From: Gammaproteobacteria bacterium RIFCSPHIGHO2_12_FULL_38_11
Lineage (GTDB): Bacteria > Pseudomonadota > Gammaproteobacteria > Coxiellales > Coxiellaceae
Length of the DNA stretch: 29,796 bases
Direction: 5' to 3'
Assembly: GCA_001801515.1 (NCBI GenBank)
Contig: MGXX01000067.1
Location: forward strand, 22,393 to 52,188
Position numbers and translations under genes: made by a program. Shown here one piece after another: positions 23,416 through 29,796 of the stretch. Within the stretch, counting starts at the first letter, position 1, and every line of letters starts with the position of its first letter. The notes under the pieces were generated by a model, which saw only the letters and a list, made by a program, of their open reading frames with translations, made no database searches and had not been told where the DNA came from.

Positions 23416-24094
23416 GGGGTGCTCCTGCATTGGCTTGTCGATGCAAAATATTCATTAAGTCGGATGAAAATGTTTCATATTGCGTTTGCAAACGGGTTAC
23501 TTGATGATTAAAGCGATTATAGGCAATGGCAGCAGGGATAGCCGCAAATAAACCGATTGCCGTTGTCATTAGCGCTTCGGAAATGCCAGGGGCGACCATG
23601 GCAATGGACGCTTGTTGTGCCGTGCCCAGTGCTTGAAATGCTGTCATAATGCCCCAGACAGTGCCAAATAAGCCGATGATGGGACTGATTGACCCTACGG
23701 TTGCTAAAATGGAGAGGGGTCGCTCAAGCTCATCGGTCATTTTGCTTTCGGTAATTTGCATTGCCCGTTGCGCGCCAATAATAATGTCGTCGCGTGAATG
23801 ATTACCTGTTGATTGAAATTGTGAAAAGGCTTTAAAGCCTGATGTAAAAATCCTTTCAATGCCGGTTGATTCTGTTTCGTACTGTGTTGCCTGATAAAGG
23901 TCAGAAAGGGCAACGCCAGACCAAAAGCGGGTTTCAAATTTTTTAGATTCCGCCCATTGTTTTTTATAAAAACGCGCTCGTTCAGTGATGATTGTCCAAG
24001 ATGCTATTGATCCAGAAATTAAAATCAAGATCACAAATTTGATGATAATATTGGCGTTTAAAACAAAGTCGAGGAATGAGGTGTTGGCTGTCAT
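23399..24094 (-). CDS. tolQ: TolQ, proton-channel subunit of the Tol-Pal system
   Basis: 231 residues of the MotA/TolQ/ExbB family. There are three membrane helices: about 12-35, about 130-153 (SISPIIGLFGTVWGIMTAF) and about 166-190 (ISEALMTTAIGLFAAIPAAIAYN), the last two lining the channel. It forms a pentamer around a TolR dimer. A GGAG sequence lies 9 bp before the ATG. It begins 89 bp from ruvB, a gap with TATGAT as a possible -10 inside an ATACT/AGTAT inverted repeat (24147-24164), so tolQR may have its own promoter. Confidence 0.95.
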   Translation of the reverse strand: MTANTSFLDFVLNANIIIKFVILILISGSIASWTIITERARFYKKQWAESKKFETRFWSGVALSDLYQATQYETESTGIERIFTSGFKAFSQFQSTGNHSRDDIIIGAQRAMQITESKMTDELERPLSILATVGSISPIIGLFGTVWGIMTAFQALGTAQQASIAMVAPGISEALMTTAIGLFAAIPAAIAYNRFNHQVTRLQTQYETFSSDLMNILHRQANAGAPHANSN

Positions 24095-24183
24095 GTGAGC
24101 GCTCCACTTGAGGGATCAGTTACAGGGGTCAGTAGATAAAAAATTTATACTATCATACCAGTATTTTAATTTTAAATAACCGG

Positions 24184-25194
24184 TTACTGATTATTGATTC
24201 CTAAATGTTGATACGCCAAATCTGTTGCTTGTCTGCCACGCGCTGTCCGTTTTACAAAACCCTCTTGAATTAAAAAAGGTTCGATAACATCTTCAATCGT
24301 ACTGCGTTCTTCGGCAATGGCAGCAGCAATACTTTCAATGCCAGCAGGCCCACCGTCAAATGATAGAATTAAGCTTGTTAAATATTTTCTATCCATCACG
24401 TCAAATCCTTTGGCATCAACATGCAACATATCCAGTGCTGCTTTTGCAACCGATTGTGTGATATGACCTGACGCCTGTACTTGTGCAAAATCGCGCACGC
24501 GTCGTAATAAACGATTGGCAATGCGTGGTGTTCCGCGAGAACGTTTTGCTATTTCTTCGGCTCCCCCTAAATCAATTGCTGTATTTAATATTTTTGCGGC
24601 ACGTAAAATAATTTGTTTTAGTTCATCAACTTTATAAAACTCTAAATGCGCGACAATGCCAAACCGATCGCGAAGTGGGGAGGTTAAAGATCCTGCGCGT
24701 GTTGTTGCGCCAATCAAGGTAAATGGCGGCAGATTCATGCGAATGGAGCGTGCGCCTGGACCTTCGCCCATCATTAAATCAAGTTGATAATCTTCCATTG
24801 CAGGATAGAGAATTTCTTCAATGGCGGGACTGAGTCGATGAATTTCATCAATAAATAAAACATCATGTGCTTCCAAACTTGTTAAAAGTGCCGCCAAATC
24901 GCCTTTTTTTTCCAACACGGGCGCTGATGTTTGTTTTAAATTGGCGCCTAATTCATTCGCAATAATGTTTGCCAATGTTGTTTTTCCCAAACCAGGTGGT
25001 CCAAAAATTAAAACGTGATCGAGTGCTTCGCGCCGTTGAAGCGCTGCTGTAATAAATAATGCCATTTGTGTGCAAACAGGTGTTTGTCCAGTGTAATCTA
25101 TTAATTTTTTTGGACGAATGGATTGATCCAAAGAAATTTCTAAATCAGAAATCATTTCTGCGTCAATTAAACGTTCCTCAATCATGTCTGTCAT
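24184..25194 (-). CDS. ruvB: Holliday junction branch migration helicase RuvB
   Basis: 336 residues, normal for RuvB. The hexameric AAA+ motor drives branch migration with RuvA. Walker A is GPPGLGKTT (65-73), Walker B LFIDEIHR (113-120), followed by [22 protein letters not shown], the arginine finger region [10 protein letters not shown] and the C-terminal winged helix with [17 protein letters not shown]. It starts 10 bp after the end of ruvA, so the two are one transcript. Confidence 0.98.
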   Translation of the reverse strand: MTDMIEERLIDAEMISDLEISLDQSIRPKKLIDYTGQTPVCTQMALFITAALQRREALDHVLIFGPPGLGKTTLANIIANELGANLKQTSAPVLEKKGDLAALLTSLEAHDVLFIDEIHRLSPAIEEILYPAMEDYQLDLMMGEGPGARSIRMNLPPFTLIGATTRAGSLTSPLRDRFGIVAHLEFYKVDELKQIILRAAKILNTAIDLGGAEEIAKRSRGTPRIANRLLRRVRDFAQVQASGHITQSVAKAALDMLHVDAKGFDVMDRKYLTSLILSFDGGPAGIESIAAAIAEERSTIEDVIEPFLIQEGFVKRTARGRQATDLAYQHLGINNQ

Positions 25195-25204
25195 GCTGGT
25201 CCTT

Positions 25205-25810
25205 TTATTTGGAAATCATTTGCTGTAGCGCCAATCGAATTAATTGTTCGTTATTATGATCCGGGTGATGTACTTTGGAAATCGCATTTTTTGCGTCAGA
25301 GGGTTTATATCCTAACGCAGTCAGCACGCTGATCGCATCTTGCATTACTTGGTTTGGGTTTAATAAGTCTGTTTGCGAAATTGATTCAGCATTAATATTC
25401 AATCCCCAATGTGCTAATGCATCGCGCATTTCAATCATTAATCGTTCCGCTGTTTTTTTTCCAACGCCAGGAATATTTGTCAAACTATTGGCATTTTGTG
25501 ATTGTATGCATTGCACAAAGTGTTCTGTTTCCATTCCAGATAAAATAGTTAATGCTAATTTTGGACCAACCCCATTCACTTTAATTAAGGCGCGAAATAA
25601 TTTTCGTTCTTGTTCTTGTGAAAATCCAAATAATAAATGGGCATCTTCGCGGATAACCAAATGCGTGAGCAAGGTGAGGTTATTGCCAACCTCGGGTAAT
25701 TGATAAAACGTGCTCATCGGTGCATGAATTTCATAGCCGACGCCATTCACATCGATGGTTAATAAAGGCGGTTTTTTGTCGGTTAATTTTCCGATTAAAT
25801 GAGTGATCAT
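25205..25810 (-). CDS. ruvA: Holliday junction-binding protein RuvA
   Basis: 201 residues, the usual length. [27 protein letters not shown] is the OB-fold domain. The tandem helix-hairpin-helix motifs follow ([16 protein letters not shown] and [18 protein letters not shown]), then a C-terminal RuvB-binding domain ([20 protein letters not shown]). A tetramer clamps the four-way junction. Normally it lies directly after ruvC; here a toxin-antitoxin pair on the opposite strand separates them. Confidence 0.98.
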   Translation of the reverse strand: MITHLIGKLTDKKPPLLTIDVNGVGYEIHAPMSTFYQLPEVGNNLTLLTHLVIREDAHLLFGFSQEQERKLFRALIKVNGVGPKLALTILSGMETEHFVQCIQSQNANSLTNIPGVGKKTAERLMIEMRDALAHWGLNINAESISQTDLLNPNQVMQDAISVLTALGYKPSDAKNAISKVHHPDHNNEQLIRLALQQMISK

Positions 25811-25846
25811 GTATAATTCCTTGTTTTACAATCTATTTTAATCTGT

Positions 25847-25902
25847 TTGATCATATCACTTTTTTGCACTATAATTGCAACACAATGTGTTACAGATATA
25901 AT
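25847..25902 (+). promoter_or_regulatory. Promoter and palindromic operators of the toxin-antitoxin operon
   Basis: TTGATC (25847-25852), a 17-bp spacer and TATAAT (25870-25875) form a good sigma-70-type promoter. The -10 is centred in an inverted repeat TTGCACTATAATTGCAA (25864-25880), and the start point falls in a 13-bp palindrome AACACAATGTGTT (25879-25891). A second TATAAT at 25897-25902 pairs with TTGCAA (25875-25880) at 16 bp. The arrangement fits repression by the RHH antitoxin or the toxin-antitoxin complex. Confidence 0.7.
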
Positions 25903-25919
25903 AATCTAGTGAGGTAACC

Positions 25920-26171
25920 ATGGCACATAATATTACAACTAGTGTACGGCTGTCTCCTATATTACGTGATCAGCTTGAAACAGCAGCGCATACACTCCAT
26001 CGTGGTAAAAATTGGATTATTGTGCGTGCATTAGAAGCCTATTTATCACAGCTCCATTTCGATGAGTTGGCAATGGAAGCGCGTAGGCAATCAATATTAG
26101 CCTCAAAAGAAGATAATGCGAATGAAATGGCATCGTGGGAAGACGACACAGATACAACAGGGTGGGAATAA
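25920..26171 (+). CDS. Antitoxin, ribbon-helix-helix (CopG-like) family
   Basis: 83 residues. Residues 4-42 have the RHH pattern: a short strand ITTSVRLSP followed by two helices (ILRDQLETAAHTLHRG and NWIIVRALEAYLSQL) with the Asn-Trp turn typical of the fold. The tail (about 45-83) is acidic and probably disordered until it binds toxin (EDNANEMASWEDDTDTTGWE). GAGGT lies 6 bp before the ATG. Its stop overlaps the toxin start (TAATG), so the two are translationally coupled. Located between ruvC and ruvA on the opposite strand. Confidence 0.9.
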   Translation: MAHNITTSVRLSPILRDQLETAAHTLHRGKNWIIVRALEAYLSQLHFDELAMEARRQSILASKEDNANEMASWEDDTDTTGWE

Positions 26172-26500
26172 TGATACGACGAGGTGATATTATTTTATGT
26201 GCATTGCAAGGTGATTATGGTAAACCCAGGCCTGCTGTGGTGGTGCAAACTGATATTGTTAATGAAACGCATGAGAGTATTACGTTGTGTCCATTGACCA
26301 CGCATTTAATTGATGCATCATTATTTCGCATATCAATTTTACCCGGTAAACAAAGTGGTTTAAAACAAACATCTCAAGTAATGGTTGATAAAATAACCAG
26401 TCAAAAACGGGTTAAATTACGAGAAAAAATTGGTGAGTTGACAATAGATCAATTGAAAAAAATAAATGCTGCATTACGATTTTGGCAAGATTTGAATTGA
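26171..26500 (+). CDS. mRNA-interferase-type toxin of the MazF/PemK family
   Basis: 109 residues from ATG 26171; a longer in-frame start at 26135 lies inside the antitoxin gene and is rejected. MazF/PemK features: RRGDIILC at the start, GKPRPAVVVQTD, TLCPLTTHL, GLKQTSQVMVDKI and the closing IGELTIDQLKKINAALRFW. Such toxins cut mRNA (or tRNA/rRNA) at specific short sequences and are neutralised by the partner antitoxin. The pairing of an RHH antitoxin with MazF is of the common type. The last 27 bp overlap the 3' end of ruvC on the other strand. Confidence 0.93.
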   Translation: MIRRGDIILCALQGDYGKPRPAVVVQTDIVNETHESITLCPLTTHLIDASLFRISILPGKQSGLKQTSQVMVDKITSQKRVKLREKIGELTIDQLKKINAALRFWQDLN

Positions 26501-26962
26501 GTGATGACACGCATGACAAATCGCAATCGCCAGCGCATCGGCTGCGTCGGCTTGAGGATTAACTGATAATTTTAATTGTGTGCGCACCATAAATTGCATT
26601 TGTTCTTTGGATGCGGCGCCATATCCTGACGCAAATTTTTTAATGACGCGGGGACTATATTCTGCAATCGGTAATGCGAAACCCGCAAGCGCTACCAATG
26701 CAACGCCACGTGCTTGCCCTAATTTCAAAGCAGACTTTACATTCACTTGCATAAATACTTCTTCGATTGCGGCAGTATCGGGTTTGTGTGTTGCAATAAT
26801 GTCGCGTAATTCGTGGTAAATATGAAGTAATCGTTTAGGCATAGAATTGCCTTTTGTGTTGATTGTACCATGAGCAATATGTGTTAAATTTTGTTTTTCA
26901 CTTTTGATAATGCCGAAACCGGTGTGAAGGGAGCCGGGGTCTATTCCCATGATGAGCGTCAT
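26474..26962 (-). CDS. ruvC: Holliday junction resolvase RuvC
   Basis: 162 residues. The RNase H-fold nuclease cuts the junction moved by RuvAB. All four acidic catalytic residues are present: Asp8 (GIDPG), Glu67 (AIEEVF), Asp139 and Asp142 (QADAADALAIAICH). The GYGAASKEQM loop that contacts DNA is also clear. It starts at ATG 26962; MTLIMGIDPG fits the family. The last about nine codons overlap the toxin gene antisense, so the C-terminal residues SIQILPKS may have been altered when the pair was inserted. Confidence 0.97.
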   Translation of the reverse strand: MTLIMGIDPGSLHTGFGIIKSEKQNLTHIAHGTINTKGNSMPKRLLHIYHELRDIIATHKPDTAAIEEVFMQVNVKSALKLGQARGVALVALAGFALPIAEYSPRVIKKFASGYGAASKEQMQFMVRTQLKLSVNPQADAADALAIAICHACHHSIQILPKS

Positions 26963-26980
26963 GCTTTGTCCTTTTAATCT

Positions 26981-27008
26981 CTGAAATTACCTTTTTTTGT
27001 ACTATAGT
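26981..27008 (+). promoter_or_regulatory. Promoter-like site with the TGTACTATAGTT motif
   Basis: CTGAAA (26981-26986), 16 bp, TATAGT (27003-27008). The TTGTACTATAGTT segment (26997-27009) matches the sites before the antitoxin gene and the six-cysteine protein, but only the left half of the inverted repeat is kept. Confidence 0.4.
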
Positions 27009-27038
27009 TATTGCGAATGAATCTGTTGGAGTAAAACG

Positions 27039-27110
27039 ATGATGACTCAATTCGATTTAAAAAACCAGGTTATCAAGATTACAGAAGATGCAGTAAAAGC
27101 ACCTCAATAG
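27039..27110 (+). pseudogene. Possible vestigial short ORF with ribosome site and promoter
   Basis: Tandem ATGs (27039 and 27042) follow GGAG at 27028-27031 with ideal spacing and a promoter-like site at 26981-27008, yet the frame stops after 18 codons (TAA 27093-27095). Moving the frame by one base in the A run at 27059-27063 gives a further protein-like stretch NQVIKITEDAVKAPQ ending at a TAG near 27107-27109. This looks like the start of a lost gene, perhaps a second antitoxin, damaged by a one-base change; a genuine tiny peptide cannot be excluded. Confidence 0.3.
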
Positions 27111-27219
27111 AATAAATTTGCAATACAGCAGCAGAAAATAAGCGTAATCGGTTGCATAAAAACAGTGTAATTAGTAACATTAACTCAGAGTAATTTAAAA
27201 CAAACTTTCAGAGTAAATT

Positions 27220-28767
27220 ATGATTACCCCGAAAAAAACAGTCAATGCGTTGAAACGTGTTAAAGCAATGGCTGACAAGCATGATGCCATGATTGTTATG
27301 GCTAGCGAAATGAGTCGCCAAGATCGAGAACTGTTGATGAAAACGGGTTGGCTTCGAGACATTGTGCAAGGTTGGTATTTACTCACAAGACCTGACATTC
27401 ATCCTGGAGATTCTGCATCATGGTACGCTAATTTTTGGGATTTCCTGCGTGTTTATTTACAAGAGCGATTTGGTACGGATTATTGCTTATCCGCTGAAGC
27501 TTCTCTTGAATTGCATATTGGCAATTCTGTGACACCAAAACAAGTGGTGGTTATCGTGAAAGAAGGCGGTACTGTGCAACAACTTCCTTTTGACACATCA
27601 TTGCTTATTTATCCCGATTTGAAAAATCTCCCAAAACAAAAAGAGATAATTCAAGGATTACAGGTCATGTCCTTGCCGCTTGCACTTTGCAAAGTGTCGC
27701 CAACTTATTATCGAAAATTGAGTGATAACATTGAAATTGCCTTGCGCTCAATACGAGACCCAGCCGATTTGACACGTATTATTGTAGAAAATGAATTTCA
27801 AAGTGCGGCTGAGAGGATTATTGGTAGTTATCTTTTTTTCGGCTTAGAAAAAGAAGCCGGCAATATAAAAAGACAGCTGGATTTAGTAGGAATGCAGATT
27901 TACCCAAAAAATCCGTTTGAAAAAACGTCACCGAATTTAATCGCTACTCGATTTCGTTCGCCCTCGCCTTATGCGGCGCGGATTGAATTGTTGTGGAATA
28001 AATTTCGAAACCCTATTATTAAACTTTTCCCAAAAGAAATTGGACTGCCGAAAAATCCAAAAGAATATTTAAGGCAGGTTGGAGAATTGTATGTGTATGA
28101 CGCTTACAACTCATTGTCGATTGAAGGTTATCAGGTTAGCGAAGAATTAATTATGAGGGTACAAAAAAAATCTTGGAACCCCAGTCTTCATCCAGAAGAT
28201 GCAAAAGAGCGCAATGCATTGGCTGCTCGAGGGTATTACGAAGCATTTCAAGCTGTCAAACAAACATTGAAAAAAATATTAAAAGGAAATTCACCCGGTG
28301 AATGTGTTGAAGATGATTTGTCAGCTTGGTATCAAAATTTATTTTCACCTTCCGTTCAGGCTGAAATAATTTCTCGAGAGACGTTGTTTGGATTTCGTCG
28401 CGATCGTGTATTTATTCGAAATTCACGTCATTCTCCGCCGCCATTTGAGGCCGTACTAGATTCAATGGAAACGTTTTTTAATTGTTTAAGGAAAGAAGAG
28501 TCCGCTGCCGTTCGCGCGATATTGGGCCATTATATTTTTGTATTTATTCATCCCTATATGGATGGTAATGGTCGAATTGCGCGGTTTATTTTAAATACCA
28601 TGTTGGCTTCGGGCGGCTATCCTTGGAGTATAGTGCAGGTGAAGCGACGCAATGAATATATCAATGCGCTTGAGGCAGTGCATACCACTTCAGATATAAA
28701 ACCTTTTGTGTGTTTTATTATAGAAGAAATGCAATTAAGTAAAAAATTGTTGAAATCATTGTTGTGA
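27220..28767 (+). CDS. Fic-domain protein with AbiEi-like N-terminal domain
   Basis: 515 residues. The C-terminal part is a Fic domain with the complete motif HPYMDGNGRIARFILN from His444, typical of enzymes that transfer AMP or another phosphate-containing group to protein hydroxyls. An inhibitory-helix motif S-L-S-I-E-G (298-303) precedes the core, matching the (S/T)xxxE(G/N) pattern of self-inhibited Fic proteins. The N-terminal about 200 residues resemble the AbiEi antitoxin/DUF6088-type winged-helix region: SRQDRELLMKTGWLRDIVQGWYLL, LSAEASLELHIG and TPKQVVVIV. The start ATG 27220 has a weak ribosome site (AGAG). Its end overlaps the 76-residue gene on the other strand by 12 bp, and it splits the yebC-ruvC neighbourhood. 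The substrate is unknown; regulation of its own promoter through the N-terminal domain is plausible. Confidence 0.85.
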   Translation: MITPKKTVNALKRVKAMADKHDAMIVMASEMSRQDRELLMKTGWLRDIVQGWYLLTRPDIHPGDSASWYANFWDFLRVYLQERFGTDYCLSAEASLELHIGNSVTPKQVVVIVKEGGTVQQLPFDTSLLIYPDLKNLPKQKEIIQGLQVMSLPLALCKVSPTYYRKLSDNIEIALRSIRDPADLTRIIVENEFQSAAERIIGSYLFFGLEKEAGNIKRQLDLVGMQIYPKNPFEKTSPNLIATRFRSPSPYAARIELLWNKFRNPIIKLFPKEIGLPKNPKEYLRQVGELYVYDAYNSLSIEGYQVSEELIMRVQKKSWNPSLHPEDAKERNALAARGYYEAFQAVKQTLKKILKGNSPGECVEDDLSAWYQNLFSPSVQAEIISRETLFGFRRDRVFIRNSRHSPPPFEAVLDSMETFFNCLRKEESAAVRAILGHYIFVFIHPYMDGNGRIARFILNTMLASGGYPWSIVQVKRRNEYINALEAVHTTSDIKPFVCFIIEEMQLSKKLLKSLL

Positions 28768-28986
28768 TGGACTTCGCCATGCATACCACCACTTCCGAAA
28801 CACCACAATCGTCCATACAATTTCAACGCAGCCAAATGGCCATGCACCCTGTAAAAACCCATAAATAGAACCTAGAATACATGAAAATGAAAAAGCCAAA
28901 ATAAATAAATGATGCTTTTCTTCGAGCGAATAAAAAATTAGCATTGAGATAACTGAAAATAATCCGAAGGCGGTTAATAAATTCAT
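28756..28986 (-). CDS. Small membrane protein coupled to the yebC-type gene
   Basis: 76 residues with hydrophobic segments at about 3-20, 27-45 and 50-64 ([15 protein letters not shown]), then a basic tail. Small proteins of this pattern with [10 protein letters not shown]...EIVW are conserved in proteobacteria and have no known function to me. The start codon overlaps the stop of the upstream yebC-type gene as ATGA (28983-28986), so translation is coupled. The last four codons overlap the Fic gene. Confidence 0.75.
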   Translation of the reverse strand: MNLLTAFGLFSVISMLIFYSLEEKHHLFILAFSFSCILGSIYGFLQGAWPFGCVEIVWTIVVFRKWWYAWRSPSQQ

Positions 28987-29726
28987 AGTTTCCCCAAAAT
29001 TTCTTCTGAGATATCCGCATTGGAATAAACATTTTGCACGTCATCCAAGTCTTCGAGCATTTCCGTTAATTTAATCATTTGCTTTACTTGTTCAATGTCT
29101 TCTAATTTTGCTTGTGTTGATGGCAACATGGTGATTTCAGCTTGTGAAAATTTTAAATTCGCTTCTGTTAAGGCGTTTTTCACAGTGTCGAAGTTATCGG
29201 GTGAGCTAATGACATCAATACTTTTATCATCATTCACAACAACATCATCAGCGCCTGCTTCAAGCGCCACTTCAAATATTTTTTCTTCATCCGCGCCGGT
29301 TGGAAATTGAATAAATCCTAATTTTGTAAATAAAAAAGCAACAGAGCCTGAAGTGCCAAAATTACCGTATTTTGTAAAGGCATGACGTACATCGGATGCA
29401 GTTCTATTTTTATTATCGGTTAAACATTCCACCATGACTGCAACGCCACCGGGGCCATATCCTTCATAAACACATTCCATCATGGCGATAGCATCTTCAG
29501 CGCCGGCGCCGCGTTTAATCGCGCGATTAATCGTATCGCGTGTCATATTTTGAATTAATGCTTTTTGTACAGCTAAACGCAAGCGTGAATTACTACCTTC
29601 ATCAGCGCCACCCATGCGGGCAGCGGTTGTGATTTCACGAATTAATTTTGTAAACATTTTTCCGCGTTTTGCATCTTGTGCGCCTTTGCGGTGTTGGATG
29701 TTGCTCCACTTGGAATGGCCGGCCAT
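28983..29726 (-). CDS. yebC: YebC/TACO1-family protein
   Basis: 247 residues from ATG 29726, which gives the family start [23 protein letters not shown]; a longer frame from 29777 adds 17 untypical residues. Signatures include [51 protein letters not shown] and [24 protein letters not shown]. The family was long annotated as transcriptional regulators; members are now linked to translation of difficult sequences such as proline runs. It usually precedes ruvC, and here the Fic gene and the 76-residue gene lie between them. An AGAGA run is the likely ribosome site. Confidence 0.96.
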   Translation of the reverse strand: MAGHSKWSNIQHRKGAQDAKRGKMFTKLIREITTAARMGGADEGSNSRLRLAVQKALIQNMTRDTINRAIKRGAGAEDAIAMMECVYEGYGPGGVAVMVECLTDNKNRTASDVRHAFTKYGNFGTSGSVAFLFTKLGFIQFPTGADEEKIFEVALEAGADDVVVNDDKSIDVISSPDNFDTVKNALTEANLKFSQAEITMLPSTQAKLEDIEQVKQMIKLTEMLEDLDDVQNVYSNADISEEILGKL

Positions 29727-29796
29727 ATTCTTTCTCTTATTTATATTGCAGGGATCACACGCATGGTTTCCGCCCACGTGCTATTTTATAGTTTTA
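29727..29796 (-). other. Upstream region of yebC
   Basis: 70 bp to the window edge. On the minus strand ACTATAAAATAG near 29785-29795 offers a possible -10; the -35 would be at or beyond the window end. No gene is visible here. Confidence 0.3.

Noticed and set aside
23416..23430. ATG at 23430 as tolR start
   Set aside because: AGGAG lies downstream of it, placed correctly for ATG 23415.
26135..26170. ATG at 26135 as toxin start
   Set aside because: Lies within the antitoxin coding region; TAATG coupling and family N-terminus support 26171.
29727..29777. Upstream start for yebC adding 17 residues
   Set aside because: The family begins MAGHSKWSN, which falls at 29726.

Overview
The window is AT-rich bacterial chromosome with a gammaproteobacterial core. 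The core genes are the end of sucB, then sucC-sucD, map divergent from rpsB-tsf-pyrH-frr-uppS, tolQ-tolR, ruvC/ruvA/ruvB and a yebC-family gene. The order, the many lineage-specific ORFs and the protein sequences suggest a host-associated member of the Legionellales/Coxiellaceae neighbourhood. That placement is an inference; no rRNA or other decisive marker is present. I see no tRNA, rRNA, CRISPR array, transposase or phage module.

Region 1 (1-9233). The TCA-cycle order sucB-sucC is broken by about 8.7 kb of accessory DNA: an AAA-ATPase/PD-(D/E)XK nuclease-like gene only 11 bp after sucB, a secreted thaumatin-like protein with a strong terminator, a minus-strand P-loop/winged-helix protein whose Walker motifs are degenerate and whose promoter carries a palindrome, a membrane-anchored L,D-transpeptidase-like protein, and a 1270-residue unknown protein with Thr-Ser and poly-Asp tracts.

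Region 2 (9234-16933). sucC-sucD, a small secreted six-cysteine protein, map (minus), then rpsB-tsf-pyrH-frr-uppS, the translation, nucleotide and cell-wall-lipid block. Two kinds of small dispersed repeat sit in the intergenic gaps. One copy supplies the stop codon of sucC and another overlaps the stop codon of tsf. cdsA, which often follows uppS, is absent.

Region 3 (16942-22991). Three lineage-specific genes: a DUF4153-type membrane protein with a DM9/DUF3421-like C-terminus, an 877-residue membrane protein with a duplicated C-terminal module, and an AAA/DUF4143 ATPase. The first and third are preceded by perfect inverted repeats (11-bp and 21-bp arms) that would place their Shine-Dalgarno sequences in a hairpin.

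Region 4 (22948-29796). The Tol-Ruv-YebC block on the minus strand, interrupted by plus-strand accessory units: a RHH antitoxin/MazF-PemK toxin pair between ruvA and ruvC, and an AbiEi-like/Fic fusion protein between ruvC and a small membrane gene coupled to the yebC-type gene. Each plus-strand accessory unit runs tail-to-tail into the 3' end of a minus-strand gene and overlaps it: DUF4143/tolR by 44 bp, mazF/ruvC by 27 bp, Fic/76-aa gene by 12 bp. A promoter motif of the form TGYACTATARTT recurs upstream of the toxin-antitoxin pair, a vestigial short ORF and the six-cysteine secreted protein.
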